From VGEM01 sp033764265 (GTDB lineage Bacteria; Pseudomonadota; Alphaproteobacteria; Rhodospirillales; Rhodospirillaceae): a stretch of 23,073 nt of DNA. Each line of letters begins with the position of its first letter. The first letter of the stretch is position 1. Below the pieces are notes generated by a model. That model searched no databases. It had not been told where the DNA came from and saw nothing but the letters and a program-made list of their open reading frames with translations. The stretch spans positions 1 to 23,073 of the forward strand of contig JANRJB010000410.1 of the NCBI GenBank assembly GCA_033764265.1, read 5' to 3'. This document shows positions 7,563-14,323 of the stretch, piece after piece. Both the position numbers and the translations under genes were made by a program.

Positions 7563-7859
7563 ATGTACATCGCCCATTTCGAGGACCACCCGGCCGCGGC
7601 GCACGTCCGCCGCGCCCACGCCGAGGCCCACGCGGCTTACCTGGCCGAACACGCAGGTCTGATCGCCGGCGAGACGCACCGCTTCGCCGACGACCTCGGC
7701 CGGCCGCTGGGCGCCATGTGGCTGATCAACACCACCGATCGCGCACGGGCCTTGGCCCTGTGTCACGGCGATCCGTTCTGGGTGCACGGCCTGCGCAAGA
7801 CCGTGACACTGGTGGCCTGGGCGCCGACGCCTTACGACATCCGCGTGGCGCACGCGTAA
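7563..7859 (+). CDS. YciI-like (YCII domain) protein
   Basis: A 98-residue protein with the size and pattern of the YCII family: MYIAHFED start, a helix containing EAHAAYL with H23, a central strand (AMWLINTTD) and the conserved GDPFW (D70). Family members form a ferredoxin-like alpha-beta fold dimer with a His/Asp pair proposed as active site; some act as small dehalogenase- or hydrolase-like enzymes, most are uncharacterised. ATG 7563 is preferred over a TTG at 7518, since family proteins start directly at the first beta strand. No strong ribosome site is visible. It is followed closely by the toxin-antitoxin module. Confidence 0.82.
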   Translation: MYIAHFEDHPAAAHVRRAHAEAHAAYLAEHAGLIAGETHRFADDLGRPLGAMWLINTTDRARALALCHGDPFWVHGLRKTVTLVAWAPTPYDIRVAHA

Positions 7860-7861
7860 AC

Positions 7862-7901
7862 TTGCGTGTGCGGCGGGACTTAGCTAACTTCAGTTAGCTA
7901 A
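7862..7901 (+). promoter_or_regulatory. promoter and palindromic operator of the VapC-type toxin-antitoxin module
   Basis: Arms TTAGCTAAC (7880-7888) and GTTAGCTAA (7893-7901) form a perfect 9-bp inverted repeat with a 4-nt spacer; each contains the self-complementary octamer TTAGCTAA, with centres 14 bp apart. TTGCGT (7862-7867) and a TAACTT (7885-7890) 17 nt later could be the -35 and -10, which would put the -10 inside the palindrome. Antitoxins of this type repress their own promoters, so this is the likely autoregulatory operator. Confidence 0.65.
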
Positions 7902-7913
7902 ATGAGGTCCGCG

Positions 7914-8159
7914 ATGAAGCAAGTCACCATCCACGCCGCCAAGACGCATTTGTCGAAGCTGATCCAAATGGCCTGCCGCGGCGAAGACATCGTCATCGCC
8001 CGCAAGGACAAGCCGGTGGTTAAGCTGGTGCCGATCGAGTCCGGCCCGCGCCCCATGAAAATCGAGCGCAAGTTCGGTGCGTTGAAGGGCAAGATCAAAC
8101 TCGATGAAACGTTCTTCGACCCGCTCCCGGAAGACGAACTGGCCTTGTGGGAGAAGTGA
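7914..8159 (+). CDS. Phd/YefM-type antitoxin of a VapC module
   Basis: An 81-residue protein. The N-terminal half is the Phd/YefM DNA-binding dimerisation fold: VTIHAAKTHLSKLIQ, then GEDIVIARKDKPVVKLVP, the usual prevent-host-death pattern. The acidic, flexible C-terminus (DETFFDPLPEDELALWEK) is the toxin-binding tail. It should bind DNA at the palindrome upstream and neutralise the adjacent toxin. An ATG at 7902 is in frame, but ATG 7914 has GAGG upstream and starts at the first beta strand. The toxin GTG follows after 3 bp. Base composition is less GC-rich than the neighbours, consistent with acquisition. Confidence 0.88.
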   Translation: MKQVTIHAAKTHLSKLIQMACRGEDIVIARKDKPVVKLVPIESGPRPMKIERKFGALKGKIKLDETFFDPLPEDELALWEK

Positions 8160-8162
8160 CGC

Positions 8163-8549
8163 GTGGCGTTGCTGCTGGACACTCACGCGGTGATCTGGTG
8201 GCTGGAGGGTCATGCGCGGTTGTCGCCGCGAGCCCGCGACTTGATCGAAAATCCGCCGGCTCCAATCCGCGTCAGCGCCGCCTCGGCCTGGGAAATCGCC
8301 ACGAAAGCCCGATTGGGAAAATTACCGAGCATGGTTCCGTATGCGGGTCGTCTGCTCGAGGTTCTGCAAAGCCAGAAATTCGAGCCGCTCGATGTTTCGG
8401 TCAGGCATGCCGACCGCGCCGGCGCGCTGTCGGGGCCACTGCGCGACCCGTTCGACCGCATGCTGATCGCCCAGGCGCAGCTCGAGGGCCTGAACCTGAT
8501 CAGCAACGAGAAGGTGTTCGACCGCTACGGCGTGACTCGGGTTTGGTAG
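8163..8549 (+). CDS. VapC-family PIN-domain toxin
   Basis: A 128-residue PIN-domain ribonuclease toxin. Acidic residues fall in the expected places: D6 in LLLDTHAVIWWL, E44 in SAWEIATKARLGKL, and D95/D98 in RDPFDRMLIAQAQ. The fourth position, where most relatives have Asp in a [TS].D motif, is glutamate here (LISNEKVFD, E116), which should still bind metal. Related toxins cleave tRNA or rRNA; the target is unknown. The start is GTG 8163, 3 bp after the antitoxin stop, so the two are co-translated. It is convergent with the amidase gene, 17 bp away. Confidence 0.9.
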   Translation: MALLLDTHAVIWWLEGHARLSPRARDLIENPPAPIRVSAASAWEIATKARLGKLPSMVPYAGRLLEVLQSQKFEPLDVSVRHADRAGALSGPLRDPFDRMLIAQAQLEGLNLISNEKVFDRYGVTRVW

Positions 8550-8566
8550 GCCGGGTCCGGTCAGGC

Positions 8567-9979
8567 TCAATACCCTGGCGGGCGCATGTCCCAGGCCGCG
8601 GCGCGTTCGTAGGCGGCGGCGATGCGCAACGCCGTCATGTCCGCCCACGGCCGGGCGGTGATCAACAGGCCCATCGGTAAGTTGGTCCGGGCGAAACCCA
8701 TCGGCACGCTGGCCGATGGCGCGCCGGCGTAATTGCCGAAGGCGGTGAACGCCGTCAGGGTTTTCGGCATCGGCTGCTTGAACGAGAACGCAGTGCACGG
8801 CGTGGTCGGCGCGACCAGCGCATCGACGTTCGCGAACAGCTTCGCCGCCACCGGCCGCACCGCGCGGATGACGTCATAGGCTGCCGCCAGCTTGGGCGCG
8901 CTCTGCTGGCGGCCGTACTCCACGCCCTCGCGGAACACCGCGGTGAAGCCGCCGGGATTGGCCTCCAGGTCGCCGGCGTGGATCACCGCCAGGTCGGCCT
9001 CGATCACCAGCATCGCTTTGGCCCGCACCGTGTTGTGCGTGAAACCCTCAAGCGCCACGTCGACGATGTCCGCGCCCAGGCGGCGCAACAGGTCGAGCGC
9101 GGTCTCGTAACCGGCCGCCACATCGGGGTCGAGCGCGTCGCCCGCGCGCGCGGCCAGGTCGCGCAGCCGGCCCAGGCGCAGGCCCTTCAGGCTGTCCGTG
9201 CCGGCGGGCGAAAAGTCGAGCGGCCGGGGCGGCGCGGCGCTGAAGGGATCATCGGGATCGCGGCCGGCCATGACCTCGAGCAGCGGCGCGAGGTCGGCCA
9301 CCCTGGGCGCCATCGGCCCGACGTGGTCGAGCGTGTGGGCCAGCGGCACCACCCCGCGCGCCGACACCAGCCCCTGCGTCGGCTTGATCCCGGCGATGCC
9401 GCAGAACGACGAAGGAATGCGGATCGAGCCCAGCGTGTCGGTGCCCAGCGCGGCGGCGCACAACCCGGCGGCCACCGCAGCGCCCGAGCCGCCCGACGAG
9501 CCGCCCGGTGTGTAACCCTCGCGGTGCGGGTTGGTGCAGAAGCCGAACGCCTCGTTGGCGGTGGTCGCGCCGTGCGCGCCCTCGTGCATGTTGAGCTTGC
9601 CAAGGATCACCGCGCCGGCAGCCTTCAGCCGCGCGGTCACCGGGGCATCCGAGTCCGCAACGTGCTTGCGCCGGGCGTCGATGCCGGCCGTGGTGGCCAC
9701 GCCCGCGAGGTCGATGTTGTCCTTCAGCGCGATCGGCACGCCGTCGAGGGGTCCGCGCGCCTGGCCGCGGGCGCGGCGCGCGTCGGACTCGGCGGCGGCG
9801 GCGCGGGCCATCTCGGCCGTGACCGCGATGAAACTGTTGAGCTTGCGGTCGTGGGCGGCGATGCGCGCCAGGAACGAATCCGTCAGCGCCGCCGACGTGG
9901 TTTCGCCGCGCGCCAGCATTCCGGCGATCTCGGCGACGCCCAACCCCGCGCGAACGCTCTGGCCTGCCTCGACGTTCAT
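8567..9979 (-). CDS. amidase signature (AS) family hydrolase
   Basis: A 470-residue amidase. The Ser-cisSer-Lys triad is present: K86 (PIALKDN), S161 in the PGGSSGGSG loop and nucleophile S185 in DTLGSIRIPS, with the family spacing of 24 residues between the two serines. The usual D-T-G-G-S is D-T-L-G-S here, a change next to the nucleophile. AS enzymes hydrolyse linear amides; relatives also include GatA and allophanate hydrolase, but no GatB or GatC genes are adjacent and length and context suggest a catabolic amidase. ATG 9979 lies 14 bp after the ligase stop. It is the third gene of the operon that starts at 12550. No signal peptide. Confidence 0.9.
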   Translation of the reverse strand: MNVEAGQSVRAGLGVAEIAGMLARGETTSAALTDSFLARIAAHDRKLNSFIAVTAEMARAAAAESDARRARGQARGPLDGVPIALKDNIDLAGVATTAGIDARRKHVADSDAPVTARLKAAGAVILGKLNMHEGAHGATTANEAFGFCTNPHREGYTPGGSSGGSGAAVAAGLCAAALGTDTLGSIRIPSSFCGIAGIKPTQGLVSARGVVPLAHTLDHVGPMAPRVADLAPLLEVMAGRDPDDPFSAAPPRPLDFSPAGTDSLKGLRLGRLRDLAARAGDALDPDVAAGYETALDLLRRLGADIVDVALEGFTHNTVRAKAMLVIEADLAVIHAGDLEANPGGFTAVFREGVEYGRQQSAPKLAAAYDVIRAVRPVAAKLFANVDALVAPTTPCTAFSFKQPMPKTLTAFTAFGNYAGAPSASVPMGFARTNLPMGLLITARPWADMTALRIAAAYERAAAWDMRPPGY

Positions 9980-9993
9980 GTCCGCCCGCTCGA

Positions 9994-11388
9994 TCAGCGC
10001 TTGAACCGCTCGTCCGACAGGCGTTTCGGCTTTTGGCGCTTGTCGACTTCGGTCAGGTCGGCCAGCGCGCCCGGCGGATGCAGCTCGACGATCATCTCAA
10101 CCCCGATCCGGGTTTTCAGCAAGGTCTGAATCTGCGCCTGCAGCGCCGTATCGCGCGCGCCGGTCACCTCGACCATCACGATCATGTCGTCGCGGCCGGC
10201 CGCGTCGCGCACCGCCCGGCAGAAAAACTCGCCGGCGAACTCGGGCCGGTCGTTCAACACGCCGCCGATGCCGTGCGGAAACACGTTGATCCCGCGCAGC
10301 TTCACCATGTTGTCCGAACGGCCGAGAATGCCCTGGATCTGCCGGAATGCCAGCGCATCGCCGCCCGTCTGCGCGAAGGCGGACACGTCGTGGGTGTTGA
10401 AGCGGATCATCGGGTAGACGTCGTCCTTGAACAGCACGGTGGTGACGATGTCGCCCGACTGGCCTGGCGGCACCGGCTTGCCGGTGTCGACGTCGAGAAT
10501 CTCGACGTAGTGGGCGTCCTCCCACACGTACATGCCGGTGTGATCCGGGCCTTCGGACGAAATGATCCCGGTGTCGCCGACGCCGTACCAGTCGAAGCAT
10601 TCAGCGCCGCCCCACATCTCGGAGATTTCGGCCTTGTTCTCGCGGCCGAAGTGGCCGGAGATCATGCGGATCTTGATGTCACGACCGGGGATCACGCCGT
10701 CCTCGCGCGCCACTTGCGCCAGCCGCTTCACATAGTCGATGAAGCCGACGATGACGGTGGCGCCGAAGCGCTTCATCAGTTGAATCTGTTGCACCGAGCG
10801 GGTTTCCACGCCGGTGCCGGCCGACATGAACACCGCGTTGGTGAAGTGCAGCACCGCCTCGCGCATGTAGTGGCCGGCGTTCACCATGCCGTGTCCGTAG
10901 ACCGAGTGCACCACGTCGGAGCCCTTGAGCCCCTGCCACAGGTAGGCGCGGGCGACGAGCAGGTTCTGCATCTCGCGCGTCTTGGGGCCGAACAGCAGCA
11001 CCTGCGGCGTGCCGGTGGTGCCCGAGGTGGTGTGCATCACCGCCGGACCGTGGCCGGCGTCGGCGAAGTCGACCCCGCCGAAGTCGCCGAACGGCGGCTT
11101 CAACGCAAGGCTGTCCATGATGTCGGACTTGGAGAACACCGGCAGCCGCTCGATATCGTCGAGCGAGCGGATGTCGCCGGGCTGCGCCCCGGCCGCGCCC
11201 CACAGGCGCTGATAGAACGGAATCTGCCAGGCCCGCCGCACGCAGTTCATGAACAGCCGGTTCTGCTGGGCGCGCAGCTCGTCGCGGCTGATCGCGGCGA
11301 AGCGCTTGACGAACTCATCCCCGATCGGATGGTCCGTCAGCATCTGGTTCAGGTCGAGCGCGGCGAAGTAGGGCGGCAGGGTCGGCAT
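9994..11388 (-). CDS. PaaK-like adenylate-forming CoA ligase
   Basis: A 464-residue member of the phenylacetate-CoA ligase branch of the ANL superfamily. Core motifs: TTSGTTGTP (120-128, phosphate loop), YGVGDTG (268-274, A5-like), RFNTHD (329-334, A7-like) and GRSDNMVKLRGINVFP (356-371, A8 hinge). The C-terminus ends EVDKRQKPKRL, which supplies a lysine at the usual A10 place. It should activate a carboxylic acid with ATP to an acyl-CoA. The aromatic substrate of true PaaK is not implied, as no other phenylacetate pathway gene is present. ATG 11388 begins one base before the stop of the dehydrogenase gene is passed (stop 11390-11392), so the two are tightly coupled. Confidence 0.88.
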   Translation of the reverse strand: MPTLPPYFAALDLNQMLTDHPIGDEFVKRFAAISRDELRAQQNRLFMNCVRRAWQIPFYQRLWGAAGAQPGDIRSLDDIERLPVFSKSDIMDSLALKPPFGDFGGVDFADAGHGPAVMHTTSGTTGTPQVLLFGPKTREMQNLLVARAYLWQGLKGSDVVHSVYGHGMVNAGHYMREAVLHFTNAVFMSAGTGVETRSVQQIQLMKRFGATVIVGFIDYVKRLAQVAREDGVIPGRDIKIRMISGHFGRENKAEISEMWGGAECFDWYGVGDTGIISSEGPDHTGMYVWEDAHYVEILDVDTGKPVPPGQSGDIVTTVLFKDDVYPMIRFNTHDVSAFAQTGGDALAFRQIQGILGRSDNMVKLRGINVFPHGIGGVLNDRPEFAGEFFCRAVRDAAGRDDMIVMVEVTGARDTALQAQIQTLLKTRIGVEMIVELHPPGALADLTEVDKRQKPKRLSDERFKR

Positions 11389-11389
11389 T

Positions 11390-12550
11390 TTAATACGACC
11401 GCGGCAGGCCCAGGATGTTCTGTCCGATGTAGGCCAGGATCAGGTTGGTGGAGATCGGCGCCACCTGGTACAGGCGGGTTTCGCGGAACTTGCGTTCCAC
11501 GTCGAACTCCTCGGCGAACGCGAAGCCGCCATGCACCTGCACGCAGATTTCGGCGGCCGCCCACGCCGCCTCGGAGGCCAGCATCTTGCCGATGTTCGCC
11601 TCCTCGGCCATTTTCTCGCCGCGGTCGTCTTTCTCGGCGGCGGCGTACACCACCAGCGCGGCGGCCTTGTACTGGGCGTAGGCCCGCGCGATCGGGAACT
11701 GGATGCCCTGGTTCTGGCCGATCGGCCGGCCGAACACCTTGCGGTCGTTGGCATAGTCGACCGCCTTCTTGATGAACCACTGCGCGTCGCCCAGGCACTC
11801 GGCGGCGATCAGCGTGCGTTCGGCGTTCATGCCGTCGAGGATGTAGCGGAAGCCCTTGCCTTCCTCGCCGATCAGGTTGGCGGCCGGCACTTTCACGTTG
11901 TCGAAAAATACTTCCGTGGTGGCGTGGTTCATCATGGTGCGGATCGGCCGGATGGTCAGCCCCGCCTTCACCGCCTCGCGCATGTCGAGCATGAACACCG
12001 ACAGCCCGTCGCCCTTTTTCGCCACCTTGTCCTTGGGCGTGGTGCGGGCCAGCAGCACCATGTAGTCGGAATGCTCCGCGCGGCTGGTCCAGATCTTCTG
12101 GCCATTGACGACGTAGTGGTCGCCCTGTTTCACCGCCGTGGTCGTCAGCGCCAGCGTGTCGGACCCCGATGTGGGCTCGGTCACGCCAAACGCCTGCAGC
12201 CGGATTTCGCCCGAGGCGATCTTGGGCAACCACTGTTTTTTCTGCGCCGGACTGCCGTGCTTCAACAGCGTGCCCATGGTGTACATCTGGGCGTGGATCG
12301 CGCCGGCGTTGCAGCCCGATTTGTGGGTCTCCTCCAGGATGGCGCAGGCGGCCTTCAACCCCAGGCCCGAACCGCCGAATTCCTCTGGGATCAGCGCCGC
12401 CAGGAAGCCGGCCTCGGTCATGGCGGTGACGAACTCCACCGGGTAGGCGCGGTCGCGGTCCTTGTCGCGCCAGTACTCCCCCGGGAAGCGCGCGCACAGG
12501 GCGCGCACCGAATCGCGGATGGCTTCCAGCTCGTCGTCGGTCATTGTCAT
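11390..12550 (-). CDS. acyl-CoA dehydrogenase family protein
   Basis: A 386-residue FAD flavoprotein of the acyl-CoA dehydrogenase fold: FGVTEPTSGSD (121-131) is the FAD/substrate signature, followed by KIWTSRAEHSDY and FGRPIGQNQGIQ. At the C-terminal site where short- and medium-chain enzymes carry the catalytic Glu (Y-E-G-T-x-E-I), this protein reads YQVAPIST, with no Glu. Instead E244 in NAERTLIAAE occupies the helix position used as base in isovaleryl- and long-chain acyl-CoA dehydrogenases. Branched or bulky acyl-CoA substrates are therefore plausible. Start ATG 12550 (MTMTDDE); ATG 12544 is an alternative; neither has a strong ribosome site. It heads the operon with the ligase and amidase. 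Confidence 0.9.
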   Translation of the reverse strand: MTMTDDELEAIRDSVRALCARFPGEYWRDKDRDRAYPVEFVTAMTEAGFLAALIPEEFGGSGLGLKAACAILEETHKSGCNAGAIHAQMYTMGTLLKHGSPAQKKQWLPKIASGEIRLQAFGVTEPTSGSDTLALTTTAVKQGDHYVVNGQKIWTSRAEHSDYMVLLARTTPKDKVAKKGDGLSVFMLDMREAVKAGLTIRPIRTMMNHATTEVFFDNVKVPAANLIGEEGKGFRYILDGMNAERTLIAAECLGDAQWFIKKAVDYANDRKVFGRPIGQNQGIQFPIARAYAQYKAAALVVYAAAEKDDRGEKMAEEANIGKMLASEAAWAAAEICVQVHGGFAFAEEFDVERKFRETRLYQVAPISTNLILAYIGQNILGLPRSY

Positions 12551-12600
12551 GGAATGAGGATCACAGATTGATTGCGGGTGAGGTTTGGGGGCGGACCGCC

Positions 12601-12628
12601 AATCTAGCCATGGGCGTCCCCGGTTCAA
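12601..12628 (-). promoter_or_regulatory. putative promoter of the dehydrogenase-ligase-amidase operon
   Basis: On the minus strand TTGAAC (12628-12623) and TAGATT (12606-12601) are 16 nt apart, each with four of six consensus bases. The predicted leader is about 45 nt before ATG 12550. The 13-bp repeat array lies about 60 bp upstream of the -35, where activator or repressor sites are common. Confidence 0.35.
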
Positions 12629-12685
12629 CGGGCAAGTGGCGCCGTGCCGGTCGGCGAGCACCACGTCCGGAATGCGGACACGCTC

Positions 12686-12737
12686 TCACGTGGGGCCCTC
12701 ACGTGGCGCCCTCACGTGGGGACCTCACGTGGGGCCC
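12686..12737. repeat. four tandem copies of a 13-bp repeat (TCACGTGGGGCCC)
   Basis: Copies at 12686-12698, 12699-12711, 12712-12724 and 12725-12737. Copies 1 and 4 are identical; copies 2 and 3 each differ by one base (GCGCCC and GGGACC ends). A decayed fifth unit (12738-12750) falls inside the 3' end of the NnrU-like gene. Every unit contains the palindrome CACGTG, and copies 1 and 4 also GGGCCC. The array begins exactly after the NnrU-like stop codon and lies upstream of the dehydrogenase operon. It could be a binding-site cluster, a structured 3' RNA or a simple minisatellite. Confidence 0.9.
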
Positions 12738-13433
12738 TCACAGGGGCGGCAGCGGCGCCACGCCGATCATGGGCAGGTGCAGGGCCAAGAGCGCGGCGTA
12801 CAGCGCCGTTGCCGCGGCCGCGCTGACGGCCAACGCGCGCCAGGGCATGGCGGCGCGGCCGGCGAGGATGGCCGCGAACGGCACCACCGATGTGCCCGCG
12901 CTTCGCCGCGCCCAGTCGTCGGCGCCGAACTCGCGGCGGCGGCGCACATCCAGGATCAGGCAGCCCAGCAGGCTGAATCCGCCGGCCAGCGCGAACAGAA
13001 TGGCCGTGCCGGCATCGCCGTTGGCGGCCAGGTGCCCGAAGGCCCACAGCGCCAGCGCCCATGGGATCGGATGGCGGGTCACCGCCAGGCCGCCGGGCCG
13101 GGCCGGATCGACCGCCGCCGGCCGCACGCGGATCGAGAGCACATTGGGGGTCGTCACGCCCAGCACCAGCAACACGCCCGACGCTGCCATGGCCACGGCC
13201 GTGACCCACATGCCCGCCGCCGTCATCGGCCACAGTTCCAGCGCCGGCGCGCGCACCGCCGCGGTGATCATCCAGGCCGTGGTGCCGATGCTGAAGCACG
13301 AATAGACGGCGATGTAGGCGCGCTCGCCGGCCAGCGCCACCAGCCGCGCGCGAACGCTGCGTAACGACGGCAGGCTGTGGGTGGCGAAAAACGCCGCCAG
13401 CGCCAGGCCCAGTTCGGCGAAGGTGCCGGTCAT
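12738..13433 (-). CDS. NnrU-like integral membrane protein
   Basis: A 231-residue hydrophobic protein of the NnrU family. It opens LGLALAAFFATHSLPSLR with H19, and has membrane segments near 39-60, 68-92, 142-161 and 199-220, plus the conserved VTRHPIPWAL (118-127) that marks the NnrU/isoprenylcysteine-methyltransferase-like membrane group. NnrU was named from denitrification loci, but most members occur without them and their role is unclear; no denitrification gene is present here. ATG 13433 lies 11 bp after the stop of the double-YCII gene, suggesting co-transcription. The tandem repeat array starts directly after its stop. Confidence 0.85.
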   Translation of the reverse strand: MTGTFAELGLALAAFFATHSLPSLRSVRARLVALAGERAYIAVYSCFSIGTTAWMITAAVRAPALELWPMTAAGMWVTAVAMAASGVLLVLGVTTPNVLSIRVRPAAVDPARPGGLAVTRHPIPWALALWAFGHLAANGDAGTAILFALAGGFSLLGCLILDVRRRREFGADDWARRSAGTSVVPFAAILAGRAAMPWRALAVSAAAATALYAALLALHLPMIGVAPLPPL

Positions 13434-13444
13434 GCCGCGGCCCG

Positions 13445-14293
13445 CTAGCCCTTGGCGGGTGTCGCGCGGGCGTCTTGCCGGCGCTTCATCTCGTCGGCGA
13501 ACCAGCCGGGCGCGCGGTTGTAGCTGCCGTCCAGCTTGTACAGGTCGACCTGCTCGAACGCGAGCGCGGCGAACATGCCGGCTGTCGCGAACGGATCGGC
13601 GCGAACGTAGCGTTCGGCGGCGGCGCGATCGTCGATGTCGCAGACCGCGATGTCGCCGACACGCATGCCGGCGTCGTCGAGCACCGCGGCCGAAATCACG
13701 GTGATCGAGTTCGCCAGCAGGTAGTCGCGGTGGGCCTGCTCGGCCGCGGCTCGACGTCGATTGAAGTCCGCTTCCGCGATGTAGGTCCGCCGCACCAGGT
13801 ACATCGGCTTGGCAGGGCGGTTTCCGGTCGGCAGTACCGGCACGTCGTAGCCCGCCGCCTGCTGGCGGCGCTGCAGTTCGGGCGCGAACCAGGCCGGGGC
13901 GCGGTTGTAGCTGCCGTCGACCTTGTAAAGGTCCACCGGGGTAATAGTGATCGAACCGTAGATGCCGGCCTTGGTGAACGGATCGTCGTAGACGTAAGAC
14001 TCGATCTCGGCGCGGGTGTTGATGTCGCTGATCGACACGCTGCCGATGCGCGTGCCGCCAGGACCCAGGATCGCCGAGGCGATCACCGTCTGGCCGAACT
14101 TGAGCAGATGTTGCTGATGCGCGGGCTCGGCCGGCGTGCGCAGGGCGGCGATGTCCTTGCCCTCGGCGTAGGTGCGCCGCACCATGAACATCAGCTTGCC
14201 GCCGAGATACTTGGGTTCCGCGGCCCGCGCGGTTGCGCCCGCGACTGCCGTCGCGCCGAGTGCGGTCAAGGCGGTGCGCCGTTGCATCATCAT
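13445..14293 (-). CDS. exported protein with two tandem YCII domains
   Basis: A 282-residue protein. Residues 1-25 (QRRTALTALGATAVAGATARAA) look like a twin-arginine-type signal. Two YCII modules follow, about 33-136 and 162-266, each with a His-containing helix (AHQQHLLKFG; AHRDYLLANS), a central strand, a DPF motif (104-106; 233-235) and a nearly identical end, VDLYKxDGSYNRAPxWF (120-136; 249-265). This is an internal duplication. A GTG at 14296 and three consecutive ATGs compete as start; ATG 14293 is best placed, six bases after AAAGGA. YCII proteins are normally single-domain and cytoplasmic. It sits 30 bp after the DUF1838 gene and 11 bp before the NnrU-like gene. Confidence 0.82.
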   Translation of the reverse strand: MMMQRRTALTALGATAVAGATARAAEPKYLGGKLMFMVRRTYAEGKDIAALRTPAEPAHQQHLLKFGQTVIASAILGPGGTRIGSVSISDINTRAEIESYVYDDPFTKAGIYGSITITPVDLYKVDGSYNRAPAWFAPELQRRQQAAGYDVPVLPTGNRPAKPMYLVRRTYIAEADFNRRRAAAEQAHRDYLLANSITVISAAVLDDAGMRVGDIAVCDIDDRAAAERYVRADPFATAGMFAALAFEQVDLYKLDGSYNRAPGWFADEMKRRQDARATPAKG

Positions 14294-14323
14294 CACCGGT
14301 CCTTTCGTGTCAGCCGAATCACA

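Noticed and set aside
8567..9979. GatA subunit of tRNA amidotransferase
   Set aside because: No gatB or gatC is adjacent, and the gene sits in a catabolic-looking operon.
10033..11772. Long plus-strand open frame opposite the ligase and dehydrogenase genes
   Set aside because: A typical high-GC antisense shadow, rich in His/Arg/Val, with no motif; the minus strand carries clear enzyme signatures.
12686..12750. CRISPR array
   Set aside because: Units are contiguous 13-bp repeats with no spacers and no cas genes are nearby.
12738..13433. Denitrification locus, suggested by the NnrU-like protein
   Set aside because: No nor, nir or nnrR/nnrS gene is present, and NnrU-family proteins are common outside such loci.
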